A DNA stretch of 64,000 nt, taken from NCBI RefSeq assembly GCF_001657485.1, contig NZ_LXFU01000029.1, forward strand, positions 372,001 through 436,000, written 5' to 3'. Shown piece after piece: positions 1 to 8,538 of the stretch. A program made the position numbers and the translations under genes. Source of the DNA: Rhizobium sp. WYCCWR10014 (GTDB lineage: Bacteria > Pseudomonadota > Alphaproteobacteria > Rhizobiales > Rhizobiaceae). Below the pieces are notes generated by a model that was not told the origin of the DNA, ran no database searches, and saw only the letters and a list, made by a program, of their open reading frames with translations. Numbering within the stretch: the first letter of the stretch is position 1; every line of letters begins with the position of its first letter.

Positions 1-905
1 GCCGCGAGTGCCGGGTCCTCCAGGACGGTGCGAACGATAGCCGCGCCATGATCCGGCGGCATCGAATAGACGATACGGGCGCGCACCGTAAGTTGCGCCT
101 TGGCTGCATCCGCCCGATCCGCGTCGGCGGCGAGAATGAACGCCGCACCTGTACGTTCGCGATAGATTCCGAAATTCTTCGAGCATGATGCGGAGACGAG
201 CATTTCCGGAACCATGCCGGCGAGCAGCCGCACGACGAAGGCGTCGTCATCGAGACCGTCGCCAAACCCCTGATAAGCGATATCGGCCAGCGGAACGAGC
301 CCGCGCTCGGCGATGATCTCCGCCAACGCCTGCCATTGCGAACGGCTTGGGTCGGCGCCCGTCGGATTATGGCAGCAGCCGTGCAGCAACACGACATCAC
401 CCCGCTCCGCCCGCGAAAAATGATCGAGCAGGGCGTCGAAATCCACCTCGCCTGTTCGGCGATCGAGGTACGGGTAAGTGACGATCCGAAGCCGGTTGTC
501 TTCGAGGATCGACACATGGTTCACCCAGGTCGGATCGGGCACATGGACCGCAGCACCCGGGCGCGCCAGGGAGATCAAGCCGGCGAGCACCGTCAAGGCG
601 CCCGCTCCGCCCGGCGTCTGGATGCCGCGAATTCGCTCCCACGGCGCGGCCTCGCCGAAGACAAGCCTGCCGATGAGATCGCAGAAAACAGGATCTCCGG
701 CCGGGCCGACATAGGCCTTGGTCGTCTGCGCGGTATGGATTCGCTTTTCCGCCTCCCTCACCGCCCGCGGGATCGGCGTCGTACCGGAGGCGTCCCGGTA
801 GACCCCGACGCCGAGATCGATCTTGTTCGGACGACTGTCCTGCCGGAAAATCGGCATCAATGATAGGATCTTGTCGGCTGGCGGCATTGTCAGATCATCG
901 AACAT
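1..905 (-). CDS. Aromatic amino acid/aspartate aminotransferase (class I), 3' end cut off
   Basis: PLP-dependent transaminase of the aspC/tyrB type, about 301 residues visible; family members have close to 390, so roughly the last quarter lies outside the window. Translation of the minus strand from the ATG at 905 gives an N-terminus with NKIDLGVGVYRD, the conserved HGCCHNPTGADPS stretch and the PLP-lysine segment SASCSKNFGIYRERTG. A GGAGAG ribosome site precedes the ATG by about 5 nt. It is the last visible gene of the long minus-strand operon, 85 nt after the ammonia-lyase. Whether aspartate or aromatic amino acids are preferred cannot be decided from the visible part; the ammonia-lyase next door favours an aromatic substrate (inference). 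Confidence 0.88.
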   Translation of the reverse strand, partial: MFDDLTMPPADKILSLMPIFRQDSRPNKIDLGVGVYRDASGTTPIPRAVREAEKRIHTAQTTKAYVGPAGDPVFCDLIGRLVFGEAAPWERIRGIQTPGGAGALTVLAGLISLARPGAAVHVPDPTWVNHVSILEDNRLRIVTYPYLDRRTGEVDFDALLDHFSRAERGDVVLLHGCCHNPTGADPSRSQWQALAEIIAERGLVPLADIAYQGFGDGLDDDAFVVRLLAGMVPEMLVSASCSKNFGIYRERTGAAFILAADADRADAAKAQLTVRARIVYSMPPDHGAAIVRTVLEDPALA

Positions 906-990
906 GGTTCTCTCCGGTCAGGGGAATTGCAGGCGGCGATGAAACGTCGGCACTTCATGATGCGGGCGCAGTTCAAATCAGCCGGCCCGC

Positions 991-2604
991 CTATTTCAGC
1001 GCGCCGATCTTATTCTCGATGGCCTCCAGAAATGCGCCGGACCGCACGATCTCGAGAGCCGGTGTGGTCTGCTTGGGCATGTAGCTATCCTCCTGCTGGA
1101 ACGGGATCGTGGCGCGAAGCGCGTCATAGAGGGCCTGGCTGCCGGCTCCGAGCTTGTAGCCGCCGAGCGCCTCTTCGGTCAGGAAGATGGCGCGGGCCGC
1201 AAGCAGGCATTCGACACCAAGGATCTTCGGCATGTTGTCGACCACCTGACGCGTCTTGCGGCATGCCCATGTCGCCATCGAAACATGGTCTTCCTGGCTG
1301 CTCTTGGTCGGGATGGTATCGGCAACGGCGGGGAAAGCCAGCGTCTTGTTTTCCGATGCGACGGACGCCGCAGCCGTCGAGATGATGCCATAGCCGTAAT
1401 TCAGGCCGATCGGCTTGCCGGCAAGGTTCGGCGGCAGGCCGTAGTTCAATGTCGTGTCGCAGAGCGAGAACAGGCGGCGCTCGGAAATATTGCCGATTTC
1501 CACCAAAGCGATCGTCAGCAAGTCCATGGCAAAAGCGATGGGTTCGCAATGAAAGTTGCCGCCCGACAGGAATTCCAGCGCGCCGAGCTCATTCCAGAAG
1601 ACGAGCGGATTATCGGTTGCGGCGTTGAGCTCGCGTGTGATCAGCTCCTTGGCGTGCTCCAGCTGGTCGCGGCAGCTTCCATGCACCTGCGGCAGGCAAC
1701 GGAAGGAATACTGATCCTGGATTCGGGCGGTGTGTTTCGGATGCAGGATATCGTCCTCGAGGCGTACCGCACGTGCTGCCTCGGTCGTGCGACGGCTGCC
1801 CTCGATGATGCGACGGATATTTTCCGCAGTCGCGATCTGCCCGGGCTGCTTGCGCACGAGATGAATGCGGGGATCGAATGCCGCCTGCTCGCCGCGGATC
1901 GCCTCCAGACTGAGAGCGCCGGCCGCATCGGCTGTCTTCATCAGCATCTCGGCGTCGTGGAGGTTGAGAACCGCCATGGCCGCACAAAGGCTGTTGCCAT
2001 TGATGAGGGCAAGGCAGTCCTTCGCCTTGAGATCGAAAACAAGGGGGAAAATGCCGGCTTTTTCCAGAGCCTGCGGCGCTGGCATGCGTTCGCCCTGATA
2101 ATAGGCTTCCGCCTCCTCATAGCCGATCAGCACCGAAACCATATGCGCCAGCGGCGCCAGATCGCCGGACGCGCCGACCGACCCCTGGATCGGCACCACA
2201 GGATGAACGCCACGGTTCAGCATCTCAACGAGACGATCGACCACCTCGATCCGCAGGCCGGAAACTCCGAGGCAGAAGGCGTTGATGCGGACGGCCATCA
2301 TGGCGCGGACGATTTCTTCCGACGCCGGCTCTCCGATGCCGGAGCAATGCGAGAGCACGATATTGCGCTGGAAGCGGTCGTTATCGGCCTGGTTGATGGC
2401 ATAATCCTTGAGCTTGCCGACGCCGGTGTTGAAGCCGTAGGTCGGCGGCGCGTTTTCGGTCAGCCAGTTTTCCTCGATATAGTTTCGCACCTTGATGATT
2501 TCGGCGCGCGCTGCATCGGCGAGCGCTACCTTGGCGCCCTGGCGCGCGATGCGAACGGTATCTTTGATCGTCAGGCTGTCACCGTCTAAAATTATGGCGT
2601 TCAT
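991..2604 (-). CDS. Aromatic amino acid ammonia-lyase, histidine ammonia-lyase-like
   Basis: 537 residues, HAL/PAL/TAL family. These enzymes eliminate ammonia from an aromatic amino acid to give the aryl-acrylate, using an MIO group formed from Ala-Ser-Gly. The ASG triad is at residues 145-147 in GSVGASGDLAP; the catalytic-loop tyrosine lies in TYGFNTGVGKL (about 56) and the QDQYSFRC segment is near 300. Residues 85-86 are Ser-His and 437-438 are Gln-Glu, the pair typical of histidine ammonia-lyases rather than tyrosine (His-Leu) or phenylalanine enzymes. It is a little longer than usual HutH (about 510). No other hut gene is adjacent, so a role in ordinary histidine degradation is doubtful. 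Its ATG overlaps the stop of the preceding short ORF (ATGA), suggesting coupled translation. Confidence 0.88.
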   Translation of the reverse strand: MNAIILDGDSLTIKDTVRIARQGAKVALADAARAEIIKVRNYIEENWLTENAPPTYGFNTGVGKLKDYAINQADNDRFQRNIVLSHCSGIGEPASEEIVRAMMAVRINAFCLGVSGLRIEVVDRLVEMLNRGVHPVVPIQGSVGASGDLAPLAHMVSVLIGYEEAEAYYQGERMPAPQALEKAGIFPLVFDLKAKDCLALINGNSLCAAMAVLNLHDAEMLMKTADAAGALSLEAIRGEQAAFDPRIHLVRKQPGQIATAENIRRIIEGSRRTTEAARAVRLEDDILHPKHTARIQDQYSFRCLPQVHGSCRDQLEHAKELITRELNAATDNPLVFWNELGALEFLSGGNFHCEPIAFAMDLLTIALVEIGNISERRLFSLCDTTLNYGLPPNLAGKPIGLNYGYGIISTAAASVASENKTLAFPAVADTIPTKSSQEDHVSMATWACRKTRQVVDNMPKILGVECLLAARAIFLTEEALGGYKLGAGSQALYDALRATIPFQQEDSYMPKQTTPALEIVRSGAFLEAIENKIGALK

Positions 2605-2783
2605 CTCGATGTCCTTGAAGCTCGATAGGTGTGAGAAGGTAAGTGCCGAAATCGAACGCGCGCGCCGGGAGCGCAGCCTATCTCCATCGCAGCGGTAATG
2701 TCGCCAGTGACGGCGACGTAGTTTTCCGTGACACCTTCTTCGGTGACGATGGTTCCTGTCATGACGGCGTCGAAATCGCTCAT
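2601..2783 (-). pseudogene. Remnant of an amidohydrolase (hydantoinase/dihydropyrimidinase-like N-terminus), 60 codons
   Basis: The first ~35 residues (MSDFDAVMTGTIVTEEGVT followed by a GDITAAMEIG stretch) resemble the beta-sandwich start of cyclic amidohydrolases such as D-hydantoinase or allantoinase, normally about 450 residues. The rest is absent: after about residue 36 the reading becomes unrelated and stops in the ATGA overlap with the ammonia-lyase start. It begins 16 nt after the preceding gene's stop. I read it as an N-terminal stump left by a deletion, possibly kept because its translation feeds the ammonia-lyase. A functional small protein cannot be excluded. Confidence 0.5.
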
Positions 2784-2798
2784 GATGTCTTCAGATCC

Positions 2799-3377
2799 TC
2801 AATGCGCATGATGGGGAAAGCCGCGGGACACGGCCTTGGCGGCGTCTCGTAGCTGTCCGACCAACGTCCCTGCTTCAGGTTCCGGCATGGAAATCGTTTC
2901 GAGATAGCGGGCTGCCAGCCCGCCCGGCCCTTCGAGCGGGAGAAAGTCGTCGGCCAGGCGCCGGACCTGCAACCGTTCCGCCTCCAGCTCCGCTGCCTTG
3001 ATCTGCTCGTAAAATTCAATCTCTGCCGTGTTCCTGCGGCCTTGACGCAGGGTTAGCCGAAGATGTCGCAACGGCAGGACGAAAAGCGAGCGCCATTCGC
3101 CGGCACGGTCCAGAAGCCGCCGCATCTCGCCGTCATCCGCGCCGTGTCCGTCACTATCCGCAAGAGCGAAGAACAGCAGTGACGGCACGTCCACCGCGTA
3201 ACTGGTCTGGGCTTCGAGGCACAAAGACGCGATGCCGGGCTCGCCGTAGAGCCGGACCATGACATCGAACACGTTGGCACAGAAAACAGTCCGCCTCGCA
3301 GCTCCGGTATCCTGTTCTGAGCGCGCGTTGTCGCTTGCCTCCGTTTTTTCGTCGAATGCATCAAGGGCTTTTTCCAT
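2799..3377 (-). CDS. TIGR02444/DUF2390-like protein
   Basis: 192 residues. The core (VFDVMVRLYGEPGIASLCL, then VDVPSLLFFALAD, and later FVLPLRHLRLTLRQGR) matches from memory the TIGR02444 pattern of small helical proteins with a 'ygvPGVaeaCL.LQ...vDvnlLLF' signature, function unknown. The ATG at 3377 overlaps the stop of the upstream ATPase gene (TGATG), so it is translationally coupled to the transporter. About 35 polar, low-complexity residues precede the family core. No signal peptide or membrane segment is visible. The family name is recalled, not searched. Confidence 0.62.
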   Translation of the reverse strand: MEKALDAFDEKTEASDNARSEQDTGAARRTVFCANVFDVMVRLYGEPGIASLCLEAQTSYAVDVPSLLFFALADSDGHGADDGEMRRLLDRAGEWRSLFVLPLRHLRLTLRQGRRNTAEIEFYEQIKAAELEAERLQVRRLADDFLPLEGPGGLAARYLETISMPEPEAGTLVGQLRDAAKAVSRGFPHHAH

Positions 3378-4444
3378 CACGCTTGTTCCGCTGTCTTTAT
3401 TCCGGGCGCCGGTTCGTCGTGAGGGAAATGGCAGGCCGCGAATTGGCCGTAGGGCATCGCCGCAAGCTTCGGTTCCTGCGCTGCACAGATCGCCTGAGCG
3501 CGTGGGCAACGCAGGCGGAACCGGCATCCGGACGGCGGCGCGCTCCGCGATGAGGCCTGAGTCGGCGTTGCGCTCGGCACGATCTTCCGGCTGGCATCGG
3601 GAACCGGGACTGCTTCCAGCAGCCTGCGGGTATAGGGATGCGCCGGACGCTGATAGATGGCATCGCCGGTTCCGATCTCGACGATCCTGCCCATGTAGAG
3701 GACGGCGACCCTGTCGCTGACATTGCGCACGACGGCGAGATCGTGGGAAATGAAGATCAGCGCCAGGTTTCGCTTCTGGCGGATATCCTGCAGAAGATTG
3801 ATCACATGCGCTTGCACCGACACGTCGAGAGATGCAACCGGCTCGTCGCAGACGATCAGCTCCGGCCCAACGGCAAGCGCCCGCGCGATCGCAATGCGTT
3901 GGCACTGGCCGCCGGAAAACTGATGCGGCCTGCGGCCCTCCACCATCGCCCGGCTCATGCCGACATCGTTGAGCGCACGATCGACCCTTTCGAGTCTTTC
4001 CGCTTTGCGGATGCCCTGGATCTCGAGGCCTTCTCCGACGATATCCTGCACCTTGCGGCGCGGATTGAAGGAAGAAATCGGATCCTGGAAGATCATCTGC
4101 AGCTTCCTGCGGATGGCGCGAAGATCGGAAGCAGAGAGATCGGCAACATTCAGGCCGTCATATTCGACGTGGCCGTCGACACGCGTATCCGCCTTCGGCA
4201 GAAGCTTCAGAAGGGCACGGCCGATGGTCGTCTTGCCGCTGCCCGACTCTCCGACGAGGCCGAGCGTTTCTCCAGGGGCCACATCGAAGGAGATGCCGTC
4301 GACCGCAACAAAGGTCTTGCCGCCGCGGCGATATCTGACCGAGAGATCGCGTACCTTCAAAAGCGCGTCGTCGCGCAGGAAAGCATCGAAGGCATGCGTT
4401 GCGGCACCTGCATCGATGGCCTGGCCGGAAGGCTCGTCATTCAT
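3377..4444 (-). CDS. Oligopeptide/dipeptide ABC importer, ATPase (OppF/DppF type)
   Basis: 355 residues from the ATG at 4444, which overlaps the previous gene's stop as ATGA and has a GGAGGGC ribosome site. An open frame extends further upstream but lies within the preceding ATPase gene. Walker A is GESGSGKTT, the signature FSGGQCQRIAIARAL, Walker B LIVCDEPVASLDVS, and the switch histidine is in FISHDLAVV. The C-terminal oligo_HPY tail is present (PPSGCRFRLRCPRAQAICAA). It should form a heterodimer with the next gene's product to energise the importer of this operon. Confidence 0.93.
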   Translation of the reverse strand: MNDEPSGQAIDAGAATHAFDAFLRDDALLKVRDLSVRYRRGGKTFVAVDGISFDVAPGETLGLVGESGSGKTTIGRALLKLLPKADTRVDGHVEYDGLNVADLSASDLRAIRRKLQMIFQDPISSFNPRRKVQDIVGEGLEIQGIRKAERLERVDRALNDVGMSRAMVEGRRPHQFSGGQCQRIAIARALAVGPELIVCDEPVASLDVSVQAHVINLLQDIRQKRNLALIFISHDLAVVRNVSDRVAVLYMGRIVEIGTGDAIYQRPAHPYTRRLLEAVPVPDASRKIVPSATPTQASSRSAPPSGCRFRLRCPRAQAICAAQEPKLAAMPYGQFAACHFPHDEPAPGIKTAEQA

Positions 4445-5472
4445 GACAATGCCCTCCTTTCGACCGCGGTGTCGGCTGCATCGCCGGTTTGAACAGGCAC
4501 ATAGCAGGCGAAGCGATGCTTGCCGTCCGCACTGGTCGTCATCGGCGGCATCGAGGCATGGCAGCGGGCCTCGGCAGCAGGACAGCGCGGCGCGAACGGG
4601 CATCCCGGCGCGGGGTGGGCGAGATCGGGCGGACGGCCCGGGATCGTGTGTAGTTTCGTATGAGCCGGCTGGTCCATGCGCGGCATCGCCGAAAGCAGAG
4701 CCTCGGTATAGCGATGGCGCGGATGGGAAAAGACGGTCTCCGTCGGGCCGTATTCCACGACATGCCCGCCATAGAGCACGAGGATGTCGTCGGTGCGTCC
4801 CGCGACGATGCCCAGATTGTGCGTGACCAGGATCATCGACATCTGCCGCTGCTGCTGGATAACCTGCAGCAGGTCGAGGATTTCCTTCTGAACCGTCACG
4901 TCGAGTGCAGTCGTCGCCTCGTCGGCGATCAAGAGATCCGGCTGGCAGGCAAGTGCCGTGGCGATCATGATCCTCTGCTTCATGCCGCCCGAAAACTGAT
5001 GCGGATAATGCCCGTAACATTCCGCGGCATCGGGAATGCCGACGCTTGCCAGCAGTTCGATCGCAAGCGCCTTCGCCTGCGCCTTTCCAAGCCGCAGATG
5101 GAAGCGGCTTGCCTCTTCGATCTGCCGTCCCACTCGCACGAACGGGTTGAGGGATGTCATCGGGTTCTGGAAAACCATCCCGAACTTGCGGCCGAGAAAG
5201 GCGCGGCGTTTCGCCTCGTTGAGCGTCGACAGATCGGTCCCGTCTGCAAGGATGCGGCCGCTGGTTTTCATGCCCTCCGGCGCAATCCCCATGATGGTCT
5301 TGACCAGCATGGATTTGCCAGCGCCGGATTCTCCGACGATGCCGAGCGTCGTGCGCGGCGGGATGCTGAAGCTGACGTCATGCAGCACACCGATCGGCCC
5401 GAACGGCGACCTGAAATGACAGGAGAGCTCGTGACAATCGAGGACCGGGGTGATTTTCGCTGCCTCGGTCAT
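4441..5472 (-). CDS. Oligopeptide/dipeptide ABC importer, ATPase (OppD/DppD type)
   Basis: 343 residues with Walker A GESGAGKS, signature [15 protein letters not shown], Walker [15 protein letters not shown] and a cysteine-rich C-terminal HPY region ([17 protein letters not shown]). This is the partner ATPase of the OppF-type protein; the pair drives uptake through the two permeases encoded upstream. Its ATG lies one base after the stop of the DppC-type permease gene, and its own stop overlaps the next start. Confidence 0.93.
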   Translation of the reverse strand: MTEAAKITPVLDCHELSCHFRSPFGPIGVLHDVSFSIPPRTTLGIVGESGAGKSMLVKTIMGIAPEGMKTSGRILADGTDLSTLNEAKRRAFLGRKFGMVFQNPMTSLNPFVRVGRQIEEASRFHLRLGKAQAKALAIELLASVGIPDAAECYGHYPHQFSGGMKQRIMIATALACQPDLLIADEATTALDVTVQKEILDLLQVIQQQRQMSMILVTHNLGIVAGRTDDILVLYGGHVVEYGPTETVFSHPRHRYTEALLSAMPRMDQPAHTKLHTIPGRPPDLAHPAPGCPFAPRCPAAEARCHASMPPMTTSADGKHRFACYVPVQTGDAADTAVERRALS

Positions 5473-5473
5473 A

Positions 5474-6397
5474 TCAGAGTTCCCTGCCGCGATGGTTCAT
5501 GCGACGGGCCAGACAATCCCCGACCGTGTTGAGCGAGTAAACTGTTAGAACGATGGCGACGATCGGTCCGAAGATCAGCAGTGGAAAGCGGCTGAGCAGA
5601 TCGGTCGAGCTGGCGATCATCCCGCCCCAGCTCGGCGCCGGCGCCGGAATGCCGTAACCGAGAAAGCTCAGCGATCCCTCCGTGATGATCAGCCCCGCCA
5701 TCAGCGGCGGAACGATGGCCGTCAGCGCCGGAACGAGATTGGGCAGGATCTCGCGCAGCAGAAGCCGCATGTCCGACGCGCCCATGGCGCGTGCTGCCAA
5801 CACGTAATCACGGTCGTTCTGGGCAATCACGCCGCCTTTGGCGATGCGTGCATAGGTTCCGATGTCGAGCAGGCCAAGCGCCAGCATCATCGTGAAAACC
5901 GAATTTCCGATCACCGATATCAGCGCCAGGATGACGAGGATCGGCGGAAGGGACGCCATGGAATTGGCATAGAGATCGACGACCCGCTCGACCGGGCCGC
6001 GATAGAAGCCGGCCAGCATTCCGAGGGTCATGCCGATCACCAGCGAGATCAGCGTCGCGACCGAAACGATGGCAAGCGTCGTTCGCGCACCGTAGAGCAC
6101 GCGGGATAGAATGCTGCGCCCGAGCGCATCGGTTCCGAACAGTCCGTTCAGGCTCCATTCCGGGCCTTGCGAGAAATCGCCATAGGGAAAGCTTGCCCGA
6201 ACGAGGCCCGGAATGAACTCCACGAAAACCGAGGAGATGATCAGGACCGCCAGGAACGCGAAGGCGAACCATTCCATCGGATGGCCGCTCGGCATGCGGA
6301 ACCGCGCGGTCTTCGGCATCGCGGCATTCAACGTCTCCGCCAATGCGACCGCTTGGCCGGGCACGAGGTCCGTTTGTGTTGGCTGGAGGCGGCTCAT
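5474..6397 (-). CDS. ABC importer permease (DppC/OppC type)
   Basis: 307 residues, inner-membrane subunit. An N-terminal transmembrane helix (WFAFAFLAVLIISSVFV) is followed by the periplasmic segment with LFGTDALGRSILSRVLYGAR, typical of DppC, and five further hydrophobic helices. The ATPase-contact EAA loop reads YVLAARAMGASDMRLLLREI. The ATG at 6397 overlaps the stop of the DppB gene (ATGA); the longer open frame reading upstream is a shadow of dppB. Confidence 0.92.
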   Translation of the reverse strand: MSRLQPTQTDLVPGQAVALAETLNAAMPKTARFRMPSGHPMEWFAFAFLAVLIISSVFVEFIPGLVRASFPYGDFSQGPEWSLNGLFGTDALGRSILSRVLYGARTTLAIVSVATLISLVIGMTLGMLAGFYRGPVERVVDLYANSMASLPPILVILALISVIGNSVFTMMLALGLLDIGTYARIAKGGVIAQNDRDYVLAARAMGASDMRLLLREILPNLVPALTAIVPPLMAGLIITEGSLSFLGYGIPAPAPSWGGMIASSTDLLSRFPLLIFGPIVAIVLTVYSLNTVGDCLARRMNHRGREL

Positions 6398-7389
6398 GAC
6401 ACGTCCACCCGCGGATCGATCAGCGCGTAACCGAGGTCGACCAGGATGAAGATCACGACGAAGATCACCACCGTCAGCGACAGGATGGCCTGCATCACGG
6501 GCAGGTCGTGGCTGCTCACCGCATTGAGAACGGTCCAGCCGATGCCAGGTACTGCGAAATAGCTCTCGACGATGAAGGAACCGCCGAGCAGATAGGTCAT
6601 CGACAGGCCCATCACCGTCAGCACCTGGGGAGAGGCCGGGCGCAACACGTGGCGCATCAGGATATAGCGCGTCGGCAGACCCTTGGCCCTGGCAACGAGG
6701 ACATAGTCCTCCTGGAGGATCGCGACGAACTCGCTGCGGCTCACCCTGTAGAAATAGGCTGCCTGGTGCACGCTGAGGCACATCACCGGCAAGGCGACGT
6801 AATAGAGATTGCCGATCGGATCGTCGCTGAAGGAAACCCAGCCGGTCGCCGGCAGCCAGCGCAGCACGATTGCGAAGATGAAGCCGAGCAGCACCACAAT
6901 GACGAAAGTCGGGATCGACAGCATGACCGAAGAGATCGCCCGCAGCACCGTATCGACGACGCCGCCCGGCCGGCTGGCCGTATACATGGCGAGCGGCACG
7001 CCGATCAGGAGCGAGACGAACATCGCGAGCAGCGCAATCTCGAACGTCACTGCCGCCCGGTCGACCAGGAGTTTTGCCACGGACTGCTGGCTGAACATGG
7101 TCTGCCCGAGATCTCCCTGAAGAAGCCGTCCGAGCCAGCCGAGATAACGTTCCCAGACCGGCAGATCGTAGCCGTAACGGCTGTTCAGCGCATCGATCTG
7201 CGCCTGCGTCGCGTTCTCTCCAAGGATCAGCTGCGCCGCCGACCCCGGCATCAGGCTCGACAGCGCCGTCGCCGAGAACGTCACCAGCAGGAAGACCGGA
7301 ATGCCGGCCAGAAGCCGGACGCCGACCGCTTTCAGATAGGAGAGCTTGGCAATTCGCAACGATCGGACTCCGATTGTCAGGTGGAACAT
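6394..7389 (-). CDS. ABC importer permease (DppB/OppB type)
   Basis: About 331 residues. It has the N-terminal helix and the PGSAAQLILGENATQAQID segment characteristic of DppB, an EAA loop YVLVARAKGLPTRYILMRHV, and the C-terminus LGYALIDPRVDVS. I chose the ATG at 7389; an upstream in-frame start (7485) would overlap the preceding enzyme gene, and the extra residues do not look like family sequence. The ribosome site is weak. The gene follows the PEP mutase-superfamily gene by about 67 nt. Confidence 0.9.
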   Translation of the reverse strand: MFHLTIGVRSLRIAKLSYLKAVGVRLLAGIPVFLLVTFSATALSSLMPGSAAQLILGENATQAQIDALNSRYGYDLPVWERYLGWLGRLLQGDLGQTMFSQQSVAKLLVDRAAVTFEIALLAMFVSLLIGVPLAMYTASRPGGVVDTVLRAISSVMLSIPTFVIVVLLGFIFAIVLRWLPATGWVSFSDDPIGNLYYVALPVMCLSVHQAAYFYRVSRSEFVAILQEDYVLVARAKGLPTRYILMRHVLRPASPQVLTVMGLSMTYLLGGSFIVESYFAVPGIGWTVLNAVSSHDLPVMQAILSLTVVIFVVIFILVDLGYALIDPRVDVS

Positions 7390-7456
7390 CCAATGCCGGA
7401 CTGGACCGGCATCCGGATTTCGCAAAACGAGACGGCAGAGCGGCCGGCCTCCGGGA

Positions 7457-8389
7457 TCAGAGGGCCTTCCATCTGTCCTCGGCATCGAGCCAGCCGCTGT
7501 CCCGCTCCAGCGAGGCCTTCTGCTCGGCAGGCGTCATGCCGCCCATGCTATGCTCGTCCGCATAGCGCGTGCTGCGGTCCTTGAAGACATGCCGACCGTA
7601 ATCCATCATGCCATACATCGATCCCTTCTCGAGATAGTGCATGGTCACCAGGTTGAAGCCGAGCGCCTCGATTTCTTCAAGCCGCACGAAGGGCACGCCG
7701 TTGACGGTCGCGACATCGCCGAACATCTTCCAGCCGGGCAATTCCTTGGCCACCTTCCGGCATTCCTCCAACGTGCGCAGGCCATGCACATAGGTCATTT
7801 CAGCGCCGAGTGCTGCGGCGCGCACGCAGCGTTCGATAGCGTCGTCCAGCCCCTTTTCGAGCTTGGATTCAGTGCGTGCGATAACCACGCAATCGGTGCC
7901 TTCGCAGGCTTCGATCGAGGCCTTGATCTTGGCGAGCCAGAGTTCCTGCGAGACGACCTCATGCGGCACGTTGCCATCGACCTTGCCGGCCAGCGTCGCC
8001 GCCTCCATGGCGCGGCCGAACCGCGCATATCCGCGTTCATTGGGCGTATCCTCGATCAGGATCGCTCCGGCGCCGGCTTTGGCGAGACGATAACAGGTGC
8101 GGAAGGTCTGGACGACATCGCCGAAGCCGTCATCGGCATCGATGACCAGCGGCAGAGGCGAATAGTCGGCGATGCGGTCGGTCGCGTAGACCAGCTCCTC
8201 CTGATTGTGCAGGCCGAGATCCGGCACGCCGGACATGCTGAATCCCAGCGATGCGCCGCTGAGCAGGATCGCCTCGAAGCCGGCCATTTCCGCCGCCTTG
8301 GCGGAGTAGCAATCCCAGACGCAGGGCGTGAACACCTGCTTGCGGGAAACCAGATCCCGAAACTTCACCTTCTTGCGATTGCCGATCAT
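7457..8389 (-). CDS. PEP mutase/isocitrate lyase superfamily enzyme, not a typical lyase
   Basis: 310 residues, TIM-barrel enzyme of the phosphoenolpyruvate mutase/isocitrate lyase superfamily, which makes or breaks bonds in alpha-oxyanion carboxylates with Mg. Metal-site landmarks are DADDGFG (usual DADTGYG) and the ED of LIEDTPNERG; VVIARTES is also typical. The K(K/R)CGH motif with the catalytic cysteine of isocitrate and methylisocitrate lyases is missing, replaced by AGKVDGNVPHE. A lyase of that kind is therefore unlikely; a decarboxylase or hydrolase-like member fits better (inference). Start at 8389 because AAAGGTGG then sits 6 nt upstream; the ATG at 8395 would be too close. Confidence 0.85.
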   Translation of the reverse strand: MIGNRKKVKFRDLVSRKQVFTPCVWDCYSAKAAEMAGFEAILLSGASLGFSMSGVPDLGLHNQEELVYATDRIADYSPLPLVIDADDGFGDVVQTFRTCYRLAKAGAGAILIEDTPNERGYARFGRAMEAATLAGKVDGNVPHEVVSQELWLAKIKASIEACEGTDCVVIARTESKLEKGLDDAIERCVRAAALGAEMTYVHGLRTLEECRKVAKELPGWKMFGDVATVNGVPFVRLEEIEALGFNLVTMHYLEKGSMYGMMDYGRHVFKDRSTRYADEHSMGGMTPAEQKASLERDSGWLDAEDRWKAL

Positions 8390-8410
8390 TGTCATCCACC
8401 TTTTCCGATC

Positions 8411-8427
8411 GCCCCGCATGGCGGGGC
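8411..8427. repeat. Small hairpin upstream of the PEP mutase-family gene
   Basis: A perfect 7-bp inverted repeat, GCCCCGC / GCGGGGC, with a 3-nt loop lies 22 nt upstream of the start at 8389. It sits in the leader between the binding protein gene and the enzyme gene and could stabilise an mRNA end. It lacks a T-run, so it is not a clear terminator. Confidence 0.5.
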
Positions 8428-8492
8428 TCATTCTGTCGTCTTAACGTCTATGGCGTGTACGGTCGTCCCAGCACATCGACCGGCCCTTCGCC

Positions 8493-8511
8493 CGCCCGGA
8501 TCTTCCGGGCG
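8493..8511. repeat. Stem-loop just after the binding-protein gene
   Basis: A perfect 8-bp inverted repeat, CGCCCGGA / TCCGGGCG, with a 3-nt loop lies 28 nt past the stop of the solute-binding protein gene (minus-strand transcript). No T-run follows. It probably acts as an mRNA-stabilising or partial termination structure that raises binding-protein yield over downstream genes. Confidence 0.55.
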
Positions 8512-8538
8512 AGCCTGCGCGTCGTGATCTGGAACCCG

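Noticed and set aside
991..2604. Tyrosine or phenylalanine ammonia-lyase
   Set aside because: The selectivity pair is Ser-His, not His-Leu or Phe-Leu, and Gln-Glu rather than the PAL-type residues; histidine-like is the better reading.
7457..8389. 2-Methylisocitrate lyase (PrpB)
   Set aside because: The catalytic cysteine motif K(K/R)CGH is absent and no methylcitrate-cycle genes are adjacent.
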